A program made the translations under genes and the position numbers. Positions 25,148-35,197 of a DNA stretch of 64,000 nucleotides are shown here, piece after piece; the first letter of the stretch is position 1, and each line of letters begins with the position of its first letter. Under the pieces are notes generated by a model. The model was not told where the DNA came from and made no database searches. It saw nothing but the letters and a program-made list of their open reading frames with translations. The DNA comes from Deferribacteres bacterium (GTDB lineage Bacteria; Chrysiogenota; Deferribacteres; Deferribacterales; Geovibrionaceae). The DNA lies in the NCBI GenBank assembly GCA_023395255.1, contig JAEWZN010000007.1, forward strand, positions 124,001 through 188,000. Reading direction: 5' to 3'.

Positions 25148-26932
25148 ATGTTCCTTTCAAAAAAACACACAGTTTATGTCAAGAACAGGGATATAAGCTT
25201 TGAAGTCAAATCCGGCAAAAACCTTTTTGCTGCGCTGGAGGAGAACGGAATAAAGATTTCAAGCCTTTGCAGCGGCAACGGACAATGCGGCAAATGCAAA
25301 GTGAGGATAGAGAGCAAGAATATCAACAAACCCACACGCCTTGAACGGAGATCCCTCTCCGAACTCAGCATAAGCATGGGGATACGCCTTGCGTGTGAGT
25401 ACGCTGTGAAAAGTGATATAGTAATAGACACGGACGAGCTGGCGAGAAGGGCAAACGAAGACCCGTGCGTTCTTTCCGTGCAGACACTTGCCACTATAGA
25501 ATCAGTTTCAGGCGATGACGATGTTTACGGTGCTGACGATCTGCCGCCCATGCCTGAGCAAATGCAGGAAGAAAGCGCAGAGGAAACCGGGCCCGAACCT
25601 GAAGAGGAAGAAGCCCAGGAAGAGCCGGAGCAGGACGAAAACGAGTTTAAATCAGTGCTGAGCGGGGGCATGTTCCGCCCGCAGGAAGAGCCTGAATACG
25701 AAGAAACAAAGGAAAAAGAAGAAGAGGAACCCGAACCCGAAGAAGAACCGGAAGAGGAGAGGGAGCCTGTCATAGTGAAATACACCGAGCCCGAACCTGA
25801 ACCGGAGGAAATTCCGGAGGAGGAGAGGGATGTGGATTACAGCACCGACGGCATACTCCTCATTCAGGCACCGAGAGGGATTACCTATTTTCATTATTCC
25901 GCAGGGATAGGCGGCATCTCCGCCAAGGATTTCATAGAGACCGACAGAACTCTGGCTGATCTTCTGCGCTGCGGCGAACTCAAACAGTTTCTGGATGCAA
26001 GCCTCCGCTACAGCGGATATGAAAGAGCTATACTTATCCTCAGCGAAAAACACTTCGAAGGCGAAAACGTTTTCGGGCTGATAAACTACTGCTCCTTTAC
26101 GGACAACGGCCTGTTCTGCGAAGTGATACAGCCTTCCGGCTCACCGAAGGATATTCTCAAGTTCTTCCGCTTCCTTAACCAGACATCGGGGCGTAAGATG
26201 ATAATACCCCTTGATGCGTTAGAGAAAATTTACTTTTTCAACAGCGGCACAATCATGGGGATAGACGCTTCTCTCAGGAGCGATTTCCTTTTTGAGCATA
26301 TAAAAACAGGGGGCAAAAACCCTGTCACAAAAATATCAGACGATCTCATGAGCTATGAGAAGAAAAACCCTGATCTTCCGCCGGATGCGGTTTCCCTGTC
26401 CGTGCTGTTTAAAACCGCCGCTCTGCTTTACAGCAAGGGGCTGCTTTCAAAACAGTTCAGGCTTGCGGACAAGATGTCCCTCGTGGGTGACGGTCTAGAG
26501 GGCGGTCATCACATACGCCTCATAGCGAAGTTCTCCGGCCAATCATTCAAAATAGACTCAGGTCATGGAATCCTGATACCGCAGGCAGCCTTTGATGATC
26601 TCTTCGTGCTGCGTAATTTCATACATGCTGCCATAAAATATGCTGAAAAGCGCTGCGGCAAGCCGGACACTGTGATATTTTACTCCCTGTTCCCGGTGAA
26701 GGAGCTGGCGGACAGCATGATTACCCTTGAGATGGTTCCCAAGCGCTATCACGAGGTGATACGCACCTTCTCCGAGGACCCGACTCTCTTTGCCATTAAT
26801 TTTTTCCACAAATCAACAGTTCTTTCATACATTGAAAGCACGCTCAAGATGGGTGAGGATATTTCTCTGGATGATGAAATCTTTGAAGGGATATTCGAAA
26901 AAGTTAAGGCCGAATTCGAAGGCGAAGGATAA
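25148..26932 (+). CDS. 2Fe-2S ferredoxin-domain protein with degenerate RACo-like C-terminus
   Basis: 594 residues in three parts. Residues ~8-97 are a 2Fe-2S ferredoxin domain with Cys41, Cys47, Cys50 and Cys83 (CX5CX2C...C), as in corrinoid-protein activators (RACo). Residues ~135-228 are a very acidic Glu/Pro linker. Residues ~233-594 follow the layout of the RACo ASKHA (DUF4445) domain, but its nucleotide loops are gone: LLIQAPRGIT stands where LLIDIGTNGE is expected, FYSLFP where a GGFG loop is, and FAINFFHKS where GN...GA is. No corrinoid enzymes are nearby. ATPase activity is unlikely; an electron-transfer or scaffold role is possible. A TATAAT lies at 25112-25117. Monocistronic, with a strong terminator. 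Confidence 0.6.
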   Translation: MFLSKKHTVYVKNRDISFEVKSGKNLFAALEENGIKISSLCSGNGQCGKCKVRIESKNINKPTRLERRSLSELSISMGIRLACEYAVKSDIVIDTDELARRANEDPCVLSVQTLATIESVSGDDDVYGADDLPPMPEQMQEESAEETGPEPEEEEAQEEPEQDENEFKSVLSGGMFRPQEEPEYEETKEKEEEEPEPEEEPEEEREPVIVKYTEPEPEPEEIPEEERDVDYSTDGILLIQAPRGITYFHYSAGIGGISAKDFIETDRTLADLLRCGELKQFLDASLRYSGYERAILILSEKHFEGENVFGLINYCSFTDNGLFCEVIQPSGSPKDILKFFRFLNQTSGRKMIIPLDALEKIYFFNSGTIMGIDASLRSDFLFEHIKTGGKNPVTKISDDLMSYEKKNPDLPPDAVSLSVLFKTAALLYSKGLLSKQFRLADKMSLVGDGLEGGHHIRLIAKFSGQSFKIDSGHGILIPQAAFDDLFVLRNFIHAAIKYAEKRCGKPDTVIFYSLFPVKELADSMITLEMVPKRYHEVIRTFSEDPTLFAINFFHKSTVLSYIESTLKMGEDISLDDEIFEGIFEKVKAEFEGEG

Positions 26933-26935
26933 ATA

Positions 26936-26964
26936 AAATGGCACATGGATTACATGTGCCATTT
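26936..26964. terminator. Terminator after the ferredoxin-domain gene
   Basis: AAATGGCACATG (26936-26947), loop GATTA, CATGTGCCATTT (26953-26964): a perfect 12-base stem four bases after the stop codon, whose last bases form a short T tract. Confidence 0.85.
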
Positions 26965-27086
26965 ATCTTCTGTTTTCAGACTAAAGTTCAAGCCTACACG
27001 GCGTACTCTGCCGCATCAGAGAGGCTCCCTCTTATCCTTTTAACCTTTGTTTAATCAACGGACACATAATGCCGCGCAAAAATATT

Positions 27087-27112
27087 GCTCAGCCCGTTTA
27101 AACAGGCTGAGC
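27087..27112 (-). terminator. Terminator of the repeat lipoprotein gene
   Basis: GCTCAGCC (27087-27094) and GGCTGAGC (27105-27112) form a perfect 8-base stem. On the minus strand it is followed by AATATTTTT. It also has ATTTTT on the plus side, so it may work in both directions. Confidence 0.8.
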
Positions 27113-27126
27113 AGAGATTTTTAAGG

Positions 27127-29085
27127 CTAAAGTCCTCCGCGCACACAACGCAGGTTCGAGGGGAAAGCATTACTCCAGCTGCGGGAGCGGGAAAGGCCGC
27201 TGCCGAAGCCGGCAACCCAAGATTTCGATGAATCTTCAGCACTCAGCGTGGACGACCTGTATTCATATAATGAACTCGTGTTCTGAAACACAGGACTTAT
27301 CGCAGGGGCGCTTCTTGTGTCATCCAGAATTGAGAGAAGCTCAGTTATAGTAGGCAAACGCCAGTCTGTATAACCGCCTAAAGTAAGGGCATCGCAATAG
27401 CCGACTGCTCCCGGAAAGGCTACAGCTGTTGAGGCGGCTCCTGCGTTATCCTGCCATTGAAGACCGGTTGTGCTGTCCGTGACAGTTTCATCCGCACCGT
27501 TTCTGCTTAAATTGCTGTCAGGAAGCTGAGCACCGCGCACGCATCGCGCTGAATAGCCGGATGTTTTATCTTCAGCACTGCTGAAGCCTGTCTGAAAGCT
27601 GACGTACCATGCGGATAGCGGGGTATCCGCCACATCTGTGGATGACCAGTAATAGGCTGTTGACGGAGCAATATTCTGGAACGCAGGATTTATAGCAGGG
27701 TTGTATCTGCCGTAATCCAGTATAGCCGCAAGCTCTTTTCTGCTGGGCAGACGCCAGTCAGTGTATCCGCCGAAGGAAAGATCATCGCAATAGTCCGCTG
27801 CCTGCTGCCATGTTCTTGCTGTTGACGCTGATACAGCATCATCCTGCCACTGCAGTCCCGTTGTATGGTCGGTAACTGTTTCATTTGTCCTGCTGAAAGT
27901 GGAAACAGTTACACTGAAAGCGGGAAGTGAAGTGGTTCCGCCGTGCCCGTCCGTAACTGTGATTACTATGCCGCTGTATGTGTCAATATCGCTGTTTGCC
28001 GGCGTGCCTGTTAACGCACCGGTTGTTGTGCTGAAAGCCGCCCATGAGGGTTTGCCTGTTATGCTGAATTCGAGAGTGTGGCCGTCAGCATCATTTGATG
28101 TCGGAGTAAAGCCGTAGGCTGTTCCCGGAACTGCATAGGAAGCAGGTGTTCCGCTTATAGTCGGCGGTGTGTTCAGAAAGTTTACGGTTATGCTGAACGC
28201 TGGGAGTGAAGCCGTTCCGCCGTGACCGTCCGTAACTGTAATTATTATACCGCTGTCAGTACCCACATTGATGCTTGCAGGTGTGCCTGTCAGAGCACCC
28301 GTAGCTGTGCTGAAAGCCGCCCATGAGGGCTTGTTTGTTATGCTGAATGTCAGCGTGTGGCCGTCCGTATCGTCTGCTGTCGGCGTAAAGCTGTAAGCAG
28401 TTCCGTTGGTTACTGCGGCGGCGGGTGTTCCGCTTATTGTCGGCGGAGTATTCAACAGGTTCACAGTTATACTGAACGCGGGGAGTGACGCTGTTCCGCC
28501 GTTTCCGTCCGTGACTGTGATTATTATGCCGCCGTATGTGCCGACATTACCGTTTGAAGGCGTACCAGTTAAAGCTCCCGTAGCTGTGCTGAAATCTGCC
28601 CAGTCGGGCTTGTTTGCTATACTGAAAGTCAAAGTATCGCCGTCGGAATCATTTACCGTCGGGGTGAACGAGAACTCACTCCCGGCCGTCACCCCTGCTG
28701 AGGGGGTTCCGCTTATTGTCGGCGGTGTGTTATCGAGGGTTACTGTTATGCTGAACGCTGGAAGTGAGGCTGTTCCGCCGCTTCCGTCCGAAACTGAAAT
28801 AACTATTCCGCCGTACATTCCTGTATCGGCTTCTGACGGAGTTCCGATGAGTGCTCCTGTGGAAGCGCTGAAATCTGCCCAGTCGGGCTTGTTTGCTATG
28901 CTGAATGTAAGTACATCGCCGTCGGAGTCATCTGCCGCCGGAATAAATGAATACTCACTGCCTGCAGTTATAACTGCGGCAGGTGTACCACTTATTGTAG
29001 GCGCATTGTTGCCGTCCCCTTCGCCGCCTCCGCAGCCGTACAAAGTTAAACTGAATAAAAACAACAGTAAATACACAAATCTCAT
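27127..29085 (-). CDS. Lipoprotein with four Ig-like repeats and two DUF1566 domains
   Basis: 652 residues from ATG 29085 (AAGGAGAAAGG upstream on the minus strand; the upstream ATG at 29130 lacks one). Lipobox L-Y-G-C with Cys18 predicts a lipid-anchored protein. Residues ~27-395 hold four near-identical putative Ig/cadherin-like domains of 92-93 residues, each starting N-(A/T)PPTISGTP and ending ASLPAFSITV. Residues ~402-518 and ~532-650 are two DUF1566 (Lcl C-terminal) domains with TTGLQWQD, YTDWRLP and a final RCVRG. This looks like a modular cell-surface adhesin or ligand-binding protein. It is monocistronic and has its own terminator. Confidence 0.85.
   Translation of the reverse strand: MRFVYLLLFLFSLTLYGCGGGEGDGNNAPTISGTPAAVITAGSEYSFIPAADDSDGDVLTFSIANKPDWADFSASTGALIGTPSEADTGMYGGIVISVSDGSGGTASLPAFSITVTLDNTPPTISGTPSAGVTAGSEFSFTPTVNDSDGDTLTFSIANKPDWADFSTATGALTGTPSNGNVGTYGGIIITVTDGNGGTASLPAFSITVNLLNTPPTISGTPAAAVTNGTAYSFTPTADDTDGHTLTFSITNKPSWAAFSTATGALTGTPASINVGTDSGIIITVTDGHGGTASLPAFSITVNFLNTPPTISGTPASYAVPGTAYGFTPTSNDADGHTLEFSITGKPSWAAFSTTTGALTGTPANSDIDTYSGIVITVTDGHGGTTSLPAFSVTVSTFSRTNETVTDHTTGLQWQDDAVSASTARTWQQAADYCDDLSFGGYTDWRLPSRKELAAILDYGRYNPAINPAFQNIAPSTAYYWSSTDVADTPLSAWYVSFQTGFSSAEDKTSGYSARCVRGAQLPDSNLSRNGADETVTDSTTGLQWQDNAGAASTAVAFPGAVGYCDALTLGGYTDWRLPTITELLSILDDTRSAPAISPVFQNTSSLYEYRSSTLSAEDSSKSWVAGFGSGLSRSRSWSNAFPSNLRCVRGGL
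27901..29007 (-). repeat. Four 279-bp tandem coding repeats
   Basis: Repeat units encode residues ~27-118, 119-211, 212-304 and 305-395 of the lipoprotein. The DNA is closely similar between units (for example the repeated words for STATGALTGTP and GTASLPAFSITV), so unit number is likely to vary by recombination between strains. Confidence 0.85.
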
Positions 29086-29346
29086 AATAACCTTTCTCCT
29101 TAAAATGAAACTTTTTGAGATGACACTCATCTGTGACGTGATAGATTGAAATGATGTAAACCCTTAATTACTTTACTGATCTTTTTTTAAAAATGAATAT
29201 CTAATTCACTTTTTCCCCTCTATTGCTCAATTTAATTTTTTTTCTTAGTCATATATGATTACGTATTGTGCACAGATGACTGTTTCTGATGAATTATACG
29301 TTAGTAAGAATGACTGGATTCATTTTCTGTAACCGGACAAAAATAA
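29086..29346. promoter_or_regulatory. AT-rich leader of the repeat lipoprotein gene
   Basis: No gene seen. It should contain the minus-strand promoter for 27127-29085. A 9-base inverted repeat, TCATCTGTG (29127-29135) and CACAGATGA (29271-29279), lies 135 bases apart and could be two sites for one regulator; this is weak. Confidence 0.35.
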
Positions 29347-29369
29347 AAGCCGCCTTAAAATGGCGGCTT
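29347..29369 (-). terminator. Terminator of the hfq-like/receiver unit
   Basis: AAGCCGCC (29347-29354), loop TTAAAAT, GGCGGCTT (29362-29369). Perfect 8-base stem; on the minus strand it continues into TTATTT, and on the plus strand into ATTTTTC, so it can act in both directions. Confidence 0.85.
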
Positions 29370-29410
29370 ATTTTTCTGAATAATGGGGAAGTCTTAAAAT
29401 ATTTCTGAAG

Positions 29411-29779
29411 TTATTTCATCGCTATGACTGTGTTCACCGCTTCCATGAGTTCAGCCGCGCGCACGGGCTTGTTCAGGTAAATCACCACGCCGCCGTCTGT
29501 GGCTTTCTTGTATGTTTTAAAAGAACCGAAAGCGGTAATCATGATTGCTTTTGCATTTTTATCTATCTGCTTGAGTCGCTCCAGAAAAGCGAGCCCGTCC
29601 ATTTCGGGCATGCGGAGGTCGGTCACCACTATGTCAAATTTCTCCTCTTTGAGAAGCTCAAGAGCCTTAAACGCGTCCTCGGCAGTGCTTACCTTATAGT
29701 TTTCCATCTCAAGCACTTCCGCATAGCCTATGCGTGTGTGCTCTTCATCGTCCACGACAAGAATTTTAATATCTTTCAT
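29411..29779 (-). CDS. Stand-alone response-regulator receiver protein
   Basis: 122 residues, a single CheY-like receiver domain. The acidic pair is in ILVVDDEEHTRIG (~residues 6-18), the phosphoacceptor in IVVTDLRMPEMDG (Asp ~52), the threonine/serine switch in IMITAFGS, and the lysine in LNKPVR. No output domain, so it must act by binding a partner. It starts 3 bases after the hfq-like gene and is co-transcribed with it; the partner kinase is not obvious in the window. Confidence 0.93.
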   Translation of the reverse strand: MKDIKILVVDDEEHTRIGYAEVLEMENYKVSTAEDAFKALELLKEEKFDIVVTDLRMPEMDGLAFLERLKQIDKNAKAIMITAFGSFKTYKKATDGGVVIYLNKPVRAAELMEAVNTVIAMK

Positions 29780-29782
29780 GCT

Positions 29783-30286
29783 TTATCTCTCGTCATCGTA
29801 TTTTATTATCTCACCGTACTGGTAAAGGGGGAACACTGTTGAGATAGCGCTCTTGTAGAGAAGCTGCTGCCTGCCTTCAAAGGATGTGAGTATTGTATAA
29901 TTATCAAACCCTATGAGGGAGCCTCTTATCTTAACACCGTTGGTGAGGAAGCTTATTATAGGAGACTTTGACTTACGCACTTCGTTCAGGAAAATATCCT
30001 GCATAGGCGGGCGCGTATGTCTTGGGTGCTTGCCCTGATGGGTGTGGTAGTAAATCTTGCTGATGAAGTCAATATCCACTACCGTCTTGGCGGAGGCAAC
30101 CGTTGCAATATCCCTCTTAGAAAGCAGAATCTTTATATCAGCATCATCAATTATGAAGTGATACTGATCGAAATCCACAATCTTTCCCCTGAAACGTTCC
30201 TTGTTGCGCATAATGAACATCAATGGAACGTTCTTATTCCTCGCATTGTGCATGAACACAAATTCAATCTGGGCATAAATAGACAT
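29783..30286 (-). CDS. Hfq-like protein with two tandem Sm domains
   Basis: 167 residues, twice the usual Hfq core. Residues ~96-156 are a clear Hfq domain: QDIFLNEVRKSKSPIISF, VKIRGSLIGFDNYTIL, and YKSAISTV (Hfq YKHAISTV; Ser146 replaces the RNA-contacting His57). Residues ~6-65 are a second, more diverged Sm fold with the same pattern: NARNKNVPLMFI, RFRGKIVDFDQYHFII, and SKRDIATV. A linker of ~30 residues, rich in His, joins them. Hfq hexamers bind sRNAs and mRNAs; a fused pair would form a trimer of dimers. Tandem Hfq proteins are known in sphingomonads (e.g. Novosphingobium). The gene sits opposite dnaN and upstream of a receiver gene. Confidence 0.85.
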   Translation of the reverse strand: MSIYAQIEFVFMHNARNKNVPLMFIMRNKERFRGKIVDFDQYHFIIDDADIKILLSKRDIATVASAKTVVDIDFISKIYYHTHQGKHPRHTRPPMQDIFLNEVRKSKSPIISFLTNGVKIRGSLIGFDNYTILTSFEGRQQLLYKSAISTVFPLYQYGEIIKYDDER

Positions 30287-30618
30287 TTTCCCTGCCTTCT
30301 AAACTCAAAGAGTAATAATATATCCCGTTTTCGGGCTTTATCGTTAATATACCAACACAAATCAATAATGTCAAAAATGTGTTGAACAAGCGTGATCTGC
30401 TTGGGAATAATCATATAGATATAAACATTAGACGGATATTTCAACAATAATAATTCATTTTACTGTATAATGTGTAAAAATGATCAGTAATTTACCACAT
30501 AAGTTTTCAACACCGAAAACCTTAACAGACAAGGCTAAATATCACTTGTAAACAGTTTCAAGATACCCTATTATTACTTACTATTAAAATTACATTAATA
30601 TATAAAGCAGGGGAGTCC
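30287..30618. promoter_or_regulatory. AT-rich divergent region before dnaN; possible origin region (weak)
   Basis: 332 bases, strongly AT-rich, between the hfq-like gene and dnaN. Inverted repeats are visible: CAACACA (30353-30359) with TGTGTTG (30378-30384), and CAAGC (30387-30391) with GCTTG (30399-30403). There are only degenerate DnaA boxes (two mismatches each; e.g. TTTACCACA near 30491 and TTTTCAACA just after it), no perfect TTATCCACA and no dnaA gene. It must hold promoters for both flanking genes. An origin role rests only on the neighbourhood and the parS sites. Confidence 0.35.
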
Positions 30619-31725
30619 ATGAGGTTTAAAGTTGTCAGGGACGATATTTTCCCTTTCGTCCAGTATGCAAACAGCTACACCAGCCCGAAGAACCTGAATA
30701 CGGTACTTCAGAATATTCTGATCGAAGCTGAAAGCGATACAGTAACCCTTCGTTCAACTAACATGCAGATCGGTTTTTCAGGCTCGCTCAAAGCAGCGGT
30801 AGAGGAGATAGGCTCCGCCACCGTCTCAGGCAAAAAACTGATGGATATTCTTAAGGAGCTTCCCGAAGGCGCCGTTGTAGATTTTTATCATGACGGTTCC
30901 AAGCTCAACATAAAATCGGGCAAGTCAAGCTTCCGTCTTTCCACCATAAGCCCTGAAATGTTCCCCACCATGTCCGAGATCACTCCGGAATATTTTATAA
31001 AGGTGAAGAGTGAGACTTTGCAGACCCTCCTCAAGAGGACGGCTTTCTGTATCTCAAACGATTCATCAAAGATAGAATACACGGGAGCACATTTCAGTGT
31101 TTACGGCAACAGGCTTGAGATTTCCTCCGCTGACTTCCAGAGGATAGCCACATCAAAGGCAGGCTTTGAAGAGGAATTTTCAGACGAGTTCACCATAAAC
31201 ATTCCCAAAAAGACGATTATGGAGCTAATGAAGATCCTTGATATAAGCGAGTTTGTTGATGTCGAAACTGACAAGAAACAGGTTCTCTTCAAGGTCGGTG
31301 ACATAATCATCTACTCAAAGCTCATTGAAAAGTACATCAAAAGCATTACCAAGCTCTTTGAGGTTGAGTACCCGATTAAGGCTAAAATAAACACCAAAGC
31401 ATTTGTTGAGGTTGTAAGAAGGGTATCTGCCATCACCAGTGAAATAACCCACGGTGTTGTTCTCTCCTTCAACAACGGCCACCTCTCTGTAAACAGCCTT
31501 GAAACCGAATACGGTCAGGGGCATGAGACTATGGATGACATAATCTACAACGGCGAGGATATGGACATTATTTTCAACGCCCGTCACATGCTTGAGATAG
31601 TTACTAACATACATTCCGAGTATTTCTCACTTGAAATGCAGGGAAGAAGAAGTCCGGCTGTTATCCTTCCTGAGGATGAGTCGTACAAATATCTGGTGGT
31701 TCCCATATCCATTGATAAGTTCTGA
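30619..31725 (+). CDS. dnaN: DNA polymerase III beta sliding clamp
   Basis: 368 residues, the standard clamp length, with three similar domains. N-terminal stretch MRFKVVRDDIFPFVQYANSYT, then LQNILIEAESDTVTLRSTNMQIG, and the C-terminal ILPEDESYKYLVVPISI typical of the clamp tail (compare PMRL). It tethers the polymerase to DNA. AGGGGAG precedes ATG 30619. It is coupled to recF by a TGATG overlap. dnaA, normally upstream, is absent; instead the divergent hfq-like gene is found. Confidence 0.96.
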   Translation: MRFKVVRDDIFPFVQYANSYTSPKNLNTVLQNILIEAESDTVTLRSTNMQIGFSGSLKAAVEEIGSATVSGKKLMDILKELPEGAVVDFYHDGSKLNIKSGKSSFRLSTISPEMFPTMSEITPEYFIKVKSETLQTLLKRTAFCISNDSSKIEYTGAHFSVYGNRLEISSADFQRIATSKAGFEEEFSDEFTINIPKKTIMELMKILDISEFVDVETDKKQVLFKVGDIIIYSKLIEKYIKSITKLFEVEYPIKAKINTKAFVEVVRRVSAITSEITHGVVLSFNNGHLSVNSLETEYGQGHETMDDIIYNGEDMDIIFNARHMLEIVTNIHSEYFSLEMQGRRSPAVILPEDESYKYLVVPISIDKF

Positions 31726-32732
31726 TGCTGATAGAGAGTATCCGTCTACAGAATTTCAGATGCCATGCCGACTCAAAATTCACTTTTGACAAGGCGACAT
31801 TCATAGAGGGCGAAAACGGCTCCGGCAAAACAAGCATTGTCGAAGCCGTTTATCTTCTCCTCAACCTCAAAAGCTTCAAGGAACCTTCACCCAAAAGCGT
31901 AACCTCATTCGGTAAGGAATTTCTGCGCATTGAGGCCGGTTATTCCTCGGCTGAGGAATCAGGCAGCATGATCTATTTTTTTGATGAGGCAAGGACTCTG
32001 AAAAAAAACGGTGTCTGCGTTTTGGATATTCCCGATTATCTCACCTCAAATCCTGTCTTCTGCTACTCGCCCGATACAAGCACCATCCTTGCGAAGGACC
32101 AGAAGGTGAGGCGGAACTACATTGACCGCCTGTGCTTCTACCGCGAGAGGGCCCATATTTTCGACCTAAGGTACATGAACAGACTCGTTGCCCAGAAAAC
32201 CGCTGAGCTCCAGAAGCAGAGACCGGATAAAAACTACATTGAAACCGTTAACGAAAAACTCATAGAAGTCTGTGATAAAATATCTCTGAGGCGTAAGGCC
32301 GCAGCGGACATGATAAATGCAAGGCTCAGGAACATGTATGCTGACTTCGGCGGCGGGGATGAATTTTTCAGCCTTGATTATGTCACTAACGTTAAGGACA
32401 GGGAAATAATCGGCAAAGAGGCTGCATCGGGGAAGTGTCTCTACGGTGTGCACAGAGACAGGTTTTACAGCAGGAACACAGGGCGGATTTATGACAAATT
32501 TTCATCCTACGGTCAGAAAAAAACATTTGAGCTTCTTGTTCTAGCGGCAATTTTATTAGATGTTGAAGAAATGCTCAAAACTGATATAATAACCCTTTTA
32601 GATGATTTCGAAGCAGGATTGGATGAAAAACGTTCCGCTGCCTTCTTTGCCATATTCTCAGGTGAAAGGCAGGTTATTATGACAGGGGTAAAAAACCGTA
32701 TATTTGATGATATACGAACAATAAGGCTGTGA
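31725..32732 (+). CDS. recF: DNA replication and repair protein RecF
   Basis: 335 residues, slightly short for RecF (~360). An SMC-like ABC ATPase that helps load RecA at gaps with RecO and RecR (recR is at 18699). Walker A is GENGSGKTS (~28-36), preceded by IRLQNFRCH; the C-terminal signature region is SSYGQKKTFELLVLAAILL and Walker B LLDDFEAGLD. The start overlaps the dnaN stop, as expected for coupled translation. gyrB follows after 94 bases. Confidence 0.95.
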   Translation: MLIESIRLQNFRCHADSKFTFDKATFIEGENGSGKTSIVEAVYLLLNLKSFKEPSPKSVTSFGKEFLRIEAGYSSAEESGSMIYFFDEARTLKKNGVCVLDIPDYLTSNPVFCYSPDTSTILAKDQKVRRNYIDRLCFYRERAHIFDLRYMNRLVAQKTAELQKQRPDKNYIETVNEKLIEVCDKISLRRKAAADMINARLRNMYADFGGGDEFFSLDYVTNVKDREIIGKEAASGKCLYGVHRDRFYSRNTGRIYDKFSSYGQKKTFELLVLAAILLDVEEMLKTDIITLLDDFEAGLDEKRSAAFFAIFSGERQVIMTGVKNRIFDDIRTIRL

Positions 32733-32823
32733 CCTGAAATCACGCGCCTTTTGATACATTGCGGGCAGTGCGCCCGTTTTTGCGGTTTTTGCCGCAGGTT
32801 TTTTGAAATAAATAGTCAGGTGA

Positions 32824-35193
<2,370 letters not shown>

Positions 35194-35197
35194 GTGA

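Noticed and set aside
27901..29007. Tandem repeats as a CRISPR array
   Set aside because: Units are 279 bp, in frame and encode protein domains; there are no spacers or cas genes.
30487..30515. DnaA box cluster
   Set aside because: Only words with two mismatches to TTATCCACA; too common in AT-rich DNA to call.
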